Position numbers and translations under genes: made by a program
Origin: Oscillatoriales cyanobacterium
GTDB lineage: Bacteria; Cyanobacteriota; Cyanobacteriia; Cyanobacteriales; Laspinemataceae
Assembly: GCA_011390955.1 (NCBI GenBank)
Contig: JAABRM010000068.1
Location: 1 to 38,084, forward strand
Direction of reading: 5' to 3'
DNA length: 38,084 nucleotides
Shown: positions 33,598 to 38,084 of the stretch, piece by piece
How positions within the stretch are numbered: the first letter of the stretch is position 1
How the letters are laid out: every line of letters starts with the position of its first letter
The notes under the pieces: generated by a model
Database searches by the model: none
Told to the model about the DNA's origin: nothing
What the model saw: the letters and a program-made list of their open reading frames with translations, nothing else

Positions 33598-34413
33598 CTA
33601 TAATTCTATACCCATTTGTTTCATGCGATCGCGAAGTTCTTGTAACTTCGCTTCAGCGAGATCGGCCCGCTGTTTTTCTTGTTCAGCCCGCTGTTTTTCT
33701 TGTTCAGCCCGCTGTTTTTCTTGTTCGGCTAATTCTTCACCTAACAAGATTAAATTACCGTCGCGATCGTAAAAGCGTAACCAAGTGGCTTTTTCTTTAA
33801 GGATAGTTCCTGACCAGGTTCCTAACCATAAGCCCAAACTTTCACACCACAACCATTGGCGATCGTTAGGGGCGATCGCCTCATAGCGTAAATTGCCCCC
33901 CAAACGCCATCCTTCTAATGAGTTTTCCTCAAAAGGATCGTAGATAAAATAATATTCGGTTCGGAAGGTTCGCTCATAAAGGTCTTTTTTCTTGCCCCGA
34001 TCTACTTTGGCCGTAGAAGGGGACATTAATTCGACAATTACATCGGGATAGCGTCCTTCTTCTTGCCAAACCACCCAACCTTGACGTTCTTTTGTGCCAT
34101 CTACATTTAACGCCACAAAAAAGTCCGGTCCTTTATAATCCCGATTTCGTGCCTGTTCGCTACTATAGTAAACGAACATATTTCCACCAGTAAAATAATC
34201 ATCGCGTCCTTGATAAGCTTTGTGGATAGCTTTAATTAGGACACTTATGGCGATGCGATGGCGATTACTTTCCAATGGTTCTCCGTCGTCAAAAATTAAA
34301 TTCGTCGGGGGGGGTTCTGGAATCCAATCATCTTCAATATCTTCAATATTTTCAATATCTTTAATATCGTCAATTGTCGATGATATTTCGCGAGTCAATT
34401 CGACTTGAGACAT
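33598..34413 (-). CDS. Uma2/DUF820-family putative endonuclease
   Basis: A 271-residue member of the large cyanobacterial Uma2 (DUF820) family of PD-(D/E)xK nuclease-fold proteins; the biological role is unknown. The core (about 50-200) has the acidic KGPDFFVA, PDVIVELMSPSTAK and DLYER-EYYFIYDP features. The N-terminus has an acidic Ile/Asp/Glu repeat encoded by TTCAATATC-like units. The C-terminus has three copies of AEQEKQR from a 21-bp repeat (33665-33727) and a coiled-coil end. I chose ATG 34413 (MSQVELTREIS). The start region and upstream sequence are duplicated 179 bp further upstream. Confidence 0.9.
   Translation of the reverse strand: MSQVELTREISSTIDDIKDIENIEDIEDDWIPEPPPTNLIFDDGEPLESNRHRIAISVLIKAIHKAYQGRDDYFTGGNMFVYYSSEQARNRDYKGPDFFVALNVDGTKERQGWVVWQEEGRYPDVIVELMSPSTAKVDRGKKKDLYERTFRTEYYFIYDPFEENSLEGWRLGGNLRYEAIAPNDRQWLWCESLGLWLGTWSGTILKEKATWLRFYDRDGNLILLGEELAEQEKQRAEQEKQRAEQEKQRADLAEAKLQELRDRMKQMGIEL
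33665..33727 (-). repeat. 21-bp tandem repeat x3 in the Uma2 coiled-coil end
   Basis: Three near-identical 21-bp units at 33665-33685, 33686-33706 and 33707-33727 encode AEQEKQR. Copies are almost identical, so expansion is recent. Confidence 0.85.
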
Positions 34414-34735
34414 AGTGAAATTCCGCAATTTCTAAACGATAATTAAAAATTGATAATTGATAATTGATAATTAAAAGTTGACAATTGATAATTGATAATT
34501 TCTTGGTATTATTTGTAGGATCGATTATCAATTATTAATTGTCAATTATCAATTGTCGATGATATTTCGCGAGTCAATTCGGCTTGAGACATAGTGAAAT
34601 TCCGCAATTTCTAAACGATAATTAAAAATTGACAATTGATAATTGATAATTGATAATTAAAAATTGACAATTGATAGTTTTTTGGGATTGTTTGTATTGT
34701 CAATTATCAAGTGTCAATTATCAATTATCAATTAA
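34371..34735 (-). repeat. tandem duplication of the Uma2 gene start and leader
   Basis: 34371-34549 is repeated at 34550 to about 34735 with an offset of 179 bp. The first 90 bp, which include the ATG and the first codons, differ at only a couple of positions; after that both copies become AATTGATAATT-type repeats. The upstream copy has its own ATG (34592-34590), giving a 16-codon ORF MSQAELTREISSTIDN that ends at TGA 34542-34544. Confidence 0.85.
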
Positions 34736-34857
34736 TATCCCCCACACCCCAACTAACCAACAACAAACAACTAACAACCAACAACCAACAACCAACAACC
34801 AACAACCAACAACCAACAACAAACAACCAACAACAAACAACAAACAACCACTAACAA
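34736..34857. repeat. CCAACAA heptamer tandem repeat
   Basis: At least seven CCAACAA units with minor variants (AAACAAC, CTAACAA) run from about 34750 to 34850, ending beside the stop of the DUF6141-like gene. The same heptamer class lies at 11379-11450 and, in the opposite orientation, at 25375-25435. Confidence 0.8.
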
Positions 34858-35403
34858 TCAACCATTACTTTTTTTGCCAATAATTAAATTAATTGAGGAG
34901 GATAATGATTCAGAGTTACCCGAACCAATCAATATTGTAGAGCCATTGATTAATTCGATTTGCACTCCGCGATCGCCACTGACATTATATGCCGTTCCTT
35001 TGGCTCCCAAACGGACTCCCCAACCACCATATTCTCGCAAAGGTTTATATTGAATCGGTTCACAGCTTTGGATGTTTTTAAACGGAATTTTAATCTGAGA
35101 AAACAACAAAGGATAAAAGCTGATGACCAAACCATCGCTTCTAATTTCTGTGATTAATTTCGTCACATAAAATACCCAGGGTAAACCGATGCCAAAAATT
35201 AGCCCAAATAGGATTAAAATAATATGGAGAACCCAATGGTCTTGCCAGTCAGAATCCAAGAAAAAAGGACTAAATGCTGCCCAAAGAGCAGTCAAGGAGG
35301 TGCCAGTGAGTACGATCCAAATCCAAGGTTGACGGAATTGTTGCACTTCCCGAAATAATAGGGTGGCGTAATCCTCCTCCGTGATACTAATTTCTTTGGC
35401 CAT
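34858..35403 (-). CDS. membrane protein with PH-like domain, DUF6141-like
   Basis: A 181-residue membrane protein with two hydrophobic segments (about 28-45 and 63-85) followed by a soluble C-terminal half. That half contains YKPLREYGGWGVRLGAKGTA then YNVSGDRGVQIEL, the pattern I associate with DUF6141/PH-like membrane proteins. Function unknown. ATG 35403 is the first ATG; a GTG at 35427 would add eight residues, and neither has a convincing ribosome-binding site. Confidence 0.65.
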   Translation of the reverse strand: MAKEISITEEDYATLLFREVQQFRQPWIWIVLTGTSLTALWAAFSPFFLDSDWQDHWVLHIILILFGLIFGIGLPWVFYVTKLITEIRSDGLVISFYPLLFSQIKIPFKNIQSCEPIQYKPLREYGGWGVRLGAKGTAYNVSGDRGVQIELINGSTILIGSGNSESLSSSINLIIGKKSNG

Positions 35404-35834
35404 TGATGGCCAATCAAGTTTTTCCACGACTTTCTGCTATACTCCCCGATCAAGTATTTTGAATGATGCTGGATAGCTGGTCGGTTTGAATCTGCCTAAA
35501 ATTTGATCAAAATATCATCAAAATCTCCAACGGAAAAGTAGGCAACCGAATATCTATCCACTGGAATCATAGTATGCTGAATTTTTCCCAAACCGATCGC
35601 GGCTTCCCGTCGCGTCAATCTCTTCTATTCTATCTATTCTGGCCACTGTGAGGGGCGATCGCCCCTCAAAATTTCCTCATGGGCAGATTTGGCTGGCTTT
35701 TTTTGTTAAAATTTTATCGATTAGTCAACAAAAATTAACATTTTAGATGAGAGTGGGGGTCTGGTTGATAGAATCAACCCCATTAGGTAGTCTCACCACC
35801 AGCCCCCCTTAATTTAAAACTTCAAAGATTAGAT
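35404..35834. other. intergenic region with a perfect HIP1 palindrome
   Basis: No gene is seen. TGAGGGGCGATCGCCCCTCA at 35649-35668 is a perfect 20-bp palindrome with HIP1 at its centre; it could act as a terminator or protein site. AT-rich TTTTGTTAAAATTTTA and TCAACAAAAATTAACATTTTA near 35701-35746 are likely part of the trpS promoter. Confidence 0.4.
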
Positions 35835-36845
35835 ATGGCAAAACAGCGCGTGCTCTCCGGAGTTCAACCGACCGGAAATTTACATCTGGGTAACTATTTA
35901 GGAGCAATTCGGAATTGGGTTGAACAACAAAGCCAGTATGACAATTTCTTCTGTGTGGTGGATTTACACGCCATCACCGTACCGCACAATCCAGCAACTC
36001 TGGCAGAAGACACTTACACCATTGCTGCCTTGTATTTGGCTTGTGGCATTGATTTGGAGTATTCCACCATCTTTGTCCAGTCCCATGTATCTGCCCATAG
36101 CGAACTGGCATGGCTACTGAACTGTATCACCCCACTCAACTGGCTGCAAGACATGATCCAGTTTAAAGAGAAAGCATTGCGTCAAGGGGAAAATGTCAGC
36201 GCCGGTTTATTGAATTACCCGGTACTGATGGCCGCAGATATTTTACTGTATCAGGCGGATCGGGTGCCGGTGGGAGAAGACCAAAAGCAGCATTTAGAAC
36301 TCACTCGTGATATTGCGGTGCGGGTGAATCACCAATTTGGCAAGAAAAAAGAGCCTGTGCTGAAACTACCAACCCCCCTGATCCAAAAAGAAGGGGCAAG
36401 GGTGATGAGTTTGACTGATGGCCGGAGTAAAATGTCTAAGTCCGATCCGTCGGAAATGAGTCGGATTAATGTGCTGGATTCTCCAGAGGCGATCGCGAAA
36501 AAAATCAAGCGCTGTAAAACGGACATGGTAAAAGGATTGTGGTTTGACGATCCCGAACGTCCCGAATGCAATAACCTGCTGACGATTTATTCTCTGTTGA
36601 GCGGCAAAACTAAGGAAGAAGTGGCTGCGGAATGTCAGGATATGGGCTGGGGTCAATTTAAACCGTTGCTCACAGAAACGACCATTGCTGCCCTACAACC
36701 GATTCAACAAAAATATCACGCGGTGATGGATGACCGGGGTTATTTAGAGTCGGTGTTGCGAGAAGGCAGAGAAAAGGCCAGCGCGATCGCGAATCAAACT
36801 CTCCACCAAGTAAAAACTGCTCTGGGTTATTCCCATCCCCTGTAA
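35835..36845 (+). CDS. trpS: tryptophanyl-tRNA synthetase
   Basis: Class I synthetase that charges tRNA-Trp. The 336-residue protein has the HIGH-type motif in GVQPTGNLHLGNYLGA (about 9-24), the GAIRNWV and DLHAIT blocks, the Trp-pocket region, and the KMSKS loop in SLTDGRSKMSKSDPS (about 190-205). Length is typical. No strong ribosome-binding site lies before ATG 35835. A long hairpin terminator follows the stop, so it is probably monocistronic. Confidence 0.97.
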   Translation: MAKQRVLSGVQPTGNLHLGNYLGAIRNWVEQQSQYDNFFCVVDLHAITVPHNPATLAEDTYTIAALYLACGIDLEYSTIFVQSHVSAHSELAWLLNCITPLNWLQDMIQFKEKALRQGENVSAGLLNYPVLMAADILLYQADRVPVGEDQKQHLELTRDIAVRVNHQFGKKKEPVLKLPTPLIQKEGARVMSLTDGRSKMSKSDPSEMSRINVLDSPEAIAKKIKRCKTDMVKGLWFDDPERPECNNLLTIYSLLSGKTKEEVAAECQDMGWGQFKPLLTETTIAALQPIQQKYHAVMDDRGYLESVLREGREKASAIANQTLHQVKTALGYSHPL

Positions 36846-36882
36846 CTTTATTTTCAGTGGGAAACTGAGAAGAAAAGATATT

Positions 36883-36944
36883 AAACTAAAATAGAAGCCG
36901 GTGAAGTTTCAAGGTGAAGTTTCAACGGGCTTCTATTTTAGTTT
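36883..36944 (+). terminator. long terminator hairpin after trpS
   Basis: AAACTAAAATAGAAGCC (36883-36899) and GGCTTCTATTTTAGTTT (36928-36944) pair perfectly over 17 bp and run into more T. The loop consists of two exact 13-nt repeats GGTGAAGTTTCAA (36900-36912, 36913-36925). Confidence 0.75.
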
Positions 36945-36989
36945 TTGCTGGAAAAAATTAACCCGTAAAACCCTTAAATCTTAATTATT

Positions 36990-37919
36990 ATGACTGCACA
37001 AACCCCAGCCAATCTGTCCCAATCAGAACCAGCCGTCTCTCGGTTTGCGGCGGCAATTAAATCCGGTGAATTTTTAATCACCGCCGAAGTAATGCCCCCG
37101 AAAGGAGGCGACCCGAAAGATATGCTAGAAATGGCTCAAGGTCTAAAAAATCGGGTTCATGCGGTGAATATCACTGACGGCAGTCGGGCAGTGGTGCGGA
37201 TGTCTCCGGTGGTGGCATCGGCAATTTTATGGCAAAATGGCATTGAACCGATTTGTCAAATTGCCTGTCGCGATCGCAACCGAATTGGCTTACAAGCAGA
37301 CCTAATGGGCGCCCATGCCCTCGGAATTCGCAACATCCTAGCACTCACTGGCGACCCCGTGAATGCCGGGGATCATCCTGACGCCAAAAGTGTGTTTGAT
37401 TTAGAATCCGTGCGCCTATTAAAGCTGATTAATTCCCTGAATCAAGGCATTGACTGGAACTATAATCCTTTAACCAATGGTGCCACTAATTTATTTGCCG
37501 GTGCCGCCGTCGATCCCCAGAGTAAAAGTTGGTCGGGTTTACAAAGTCGCTTTGAGAAAAAAGTTGAAGCCGGGGCGCAATTTTTCCAAAGTCAATTGAT
37601 TTGTGATTTTGACCGACTGGATAAATTTATGCATGAAATTGCTGCCGGAAGCAATAAACCAATTTTAGCCGGAATCTTCCTGTTAAAATCGGCCAAAAAT
37701 GCGGCATTTATTAATCGTTGTGTCCCCGGTGTGAATATTCCTGATTCTATGATTACTCGGTTGGCGAATGCCAAAAATCAACTGCGCGAAGGGATGTTAA
37801 TTGCCGCCGAACAAGTGAAAATGGCCAGCCAAATTTGTCACGGAGTGCATCTGATGGCGGTGAAACGGGAGGATTTAATTCCGGAAATTCTCGATTTGGC
37901 GGGAATTTCACCGCTGTAG
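36990..37919 (+). CDS. metF: methylenetetrahydrofolate reductase
   Basis: Reduces 5,10-methylene-THF to 5-methyl-THF for methionine synthesis. The 309-residue TIM-barrel protein has the N-terminal ITAEVMPPKGGDP (Glu at the folate site), AVNITDGSRA, PICQIACRDRNRIGLQADLM, ILALTGDPVNAGDHP, and VEAGAQFFQSQLICDFD, all typical. It resembles the shorter, NADH-type family common in cyanobacteria. ATG 36990 is the first of the frame. The stop at 37917-37919 lies only 23 bp from the right end of the IS200/IS605-type element, so its own terminator may have been displaced. Confidence 0.95.
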   Translation: MTAQTPANLSQSEPAVSRFAAAIKSGEFLITAEVMPPKGGDPKDMLEMAQGLKNRVHAVNITDGSRAVVRMSPVVASAILWQNGIEPICQIACRDRNRIGLQADLMGAHALGIRNILALTGDPVNAGDHPDAKSVFDLESVRLLKLINSLNQGIDWNYNPLTNGATNLFAGAAVDPQSKSWSGLQSRFEKKVEAGAQFFQSQLICDFDRLDKFMHEIAAGSNKPILAGIFLLKSAKNAAFINRCVPGVNIPDSMITRLANAKNQLREGMLIAAEQVKMASQICHGVHLMAVKREDLIPEILDLAGISPL

Positions 37920-37942
37920 TGATAATAAGGCAGTCTTTCTAG

Positions 37943-38084
37943 TTGATACTCCCCGCCTGAACGGCGGGGATTCTTAAGCAATCCAAAACTGGATTCTTAA
38001 TGGCATTATCAAAGTGCCACTACTGACTCCTTCAAGGGAAAACCTTAAAGTTGCCGCTACTTTTTTGAGGATATTAGCCGCACC
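37943..38084 (-). mobile_element. right end of an IS200/IS605-family element
   Basis: On the minus strand the tnpB end is followed by the imperfectly flanked hairpin CCCCGCC-GTTCA-GGCGGGG (plus strand 37951-37969), then AGTA and TCAA (37943-37946). TCAA is the right-end cleavage tetranucleotide known from IS608-type elements. These are the features of an IS200/IS605 right end. The rest of the element lies beyond the window. Confidence 0.75.
37974..38084 (-). CDS. tnpB: TnpB C-terminus (RNA-guided endonuclease, partial)
   Basis: The minus-strand frame enters from the window edge and gives 36 residues to a TAA at 37974-37976. It reads NILKKVAATLRFSLEGVSSG followed by a TPLR-like MPLRIQFWIA end, which matches the C-terminus of cyanobacterial TnpB (IS605 OrfB), usually NILRKV...SRG...PLR-RFW. 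The zinc-ribbon and RuvC parts lie outside the window. TnpB cuts DNA next to a TAM with an omegaRNA guide. Some positions are off-consensus, so the copy may be diverged, but this piece has no stop or frameshift. Confidence 0.8.
   Translation of the reverse strand, partial: GAANILKKVAATLRFSLEGVSSGTLIMPLRIQFWIA

Larger units (their letters stand above)
37923..38084 (-). ncRNA. probable omegaRNA 3' end with guide segment
   Basis: By analogy to characterised TnpB elements, the omegaRNA covers the tnpB 3' end and the right-end hairpin, and its guide is the host flank just after the element. Here the flank after TCAA, read on the minus strand, is CTAGAAAGACTGCCTTATTA (37942-37923). The hairpin is visible; transcription is inferred. 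Confidence 0.5.

Noticed and set aside
34671-34883. 70-residue plus-strand frame of NNQQPTTNNQQ repeats
   Set aside because: Translation of the CCAACAA heptamer repeat only.
1-38084. Search for tRNA, rRNA and known riboswitch motifs by eye
   Set aside because: No GGTTCGAATC-type T-arm with matching acceptor stem, rRNA signature or familiar riboswitch core was seen; a covariance-model scan would be needed to be sure.

Overview
The window is a piece of a cyanobacterial chromosome. The HIP1 octamer GCGATCGC and shorter GCGATCG forms are very frequent. The gene set is also cyanobacterial: ndhF1-ndhD1, an RbcR-type LysR regulator, the NblS/Hik33 sensor kinase, DUF2811, and kinase and WD40 proteins typical of filamentous species. 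The many intergenic islands of 7-bp tandem repeats, terminal IS remnant, Uma2 gene and WD40/kinase genes suggest a filamentous cyanobacterium (Oscillatoriales-like). That placement is an inference, not something proven here.

Layout. Positions 1-122 hold the 3' end of an unidentified gene. At 200-345 an AT-rich stretch is followed by a dense DnaA-box cluster, a candidate replication origin. It is followed by a DUF2811 gene and a HemY-type protoporphyrinogen oxidase. From 2.9 to 15.5 kb nearly everything is on the minus strand: an OmpR-type response regulator, lysS with a small downstream ORF, a cysteine desulfurase, an FKBP isomerase, a phasin-like protein, nblS, purD, a photolyase, a Nudix hydrolase and an HMA metal-binding protein. 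From 15.8 to 19.7 kb two Ser/Thr kinases with N-terminal Cys pairs converge; one ends in a seven-bladed WD40 propeller and the other in membrane helices.

From 19.8 to 27.2 kb lie rbcR (minus), a frame-disrupted small gene that is easily missed, and, divergent to them, an NnrU/Z-ISO-like membrane protein, a thioredoxin-like protein with an unusual WCSLC site, ndhF1 and ndhD1. A 15-blade WD40 protein (minus) follows, then pgl and a signalling cluster (zinc-ribbon/FHA protein, FHA protein, and a membrane-anchored L7/L12 C-terminal-domain protein). After these come a Uma2-family protein whose gene start is tandemly duplicated, a DUF6141-like membrane protein, trpS and metF. The window ends inside the 3' end of a tnpB gene of an IS200/IS605-type element, including its right-end hairpin and probable omegaRNA 3' end.

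The protein-coding genes are mostly ordinary housekeeping, photosynthesis and signalling genes. The more unusual content is intergenic: the phased DnaA boxes, nested palindromic heptamer-repeat islands at several sites (one inside the ndhF1-ndhD1 pair, one supplying the last codons of the photolyase), recurrent AAACCGGGTTT terminator hairpins, GTAGGGGCGA palindromes and the TnpB right end. No tRNA, rRNA or CRISPR array was recognised by eye.
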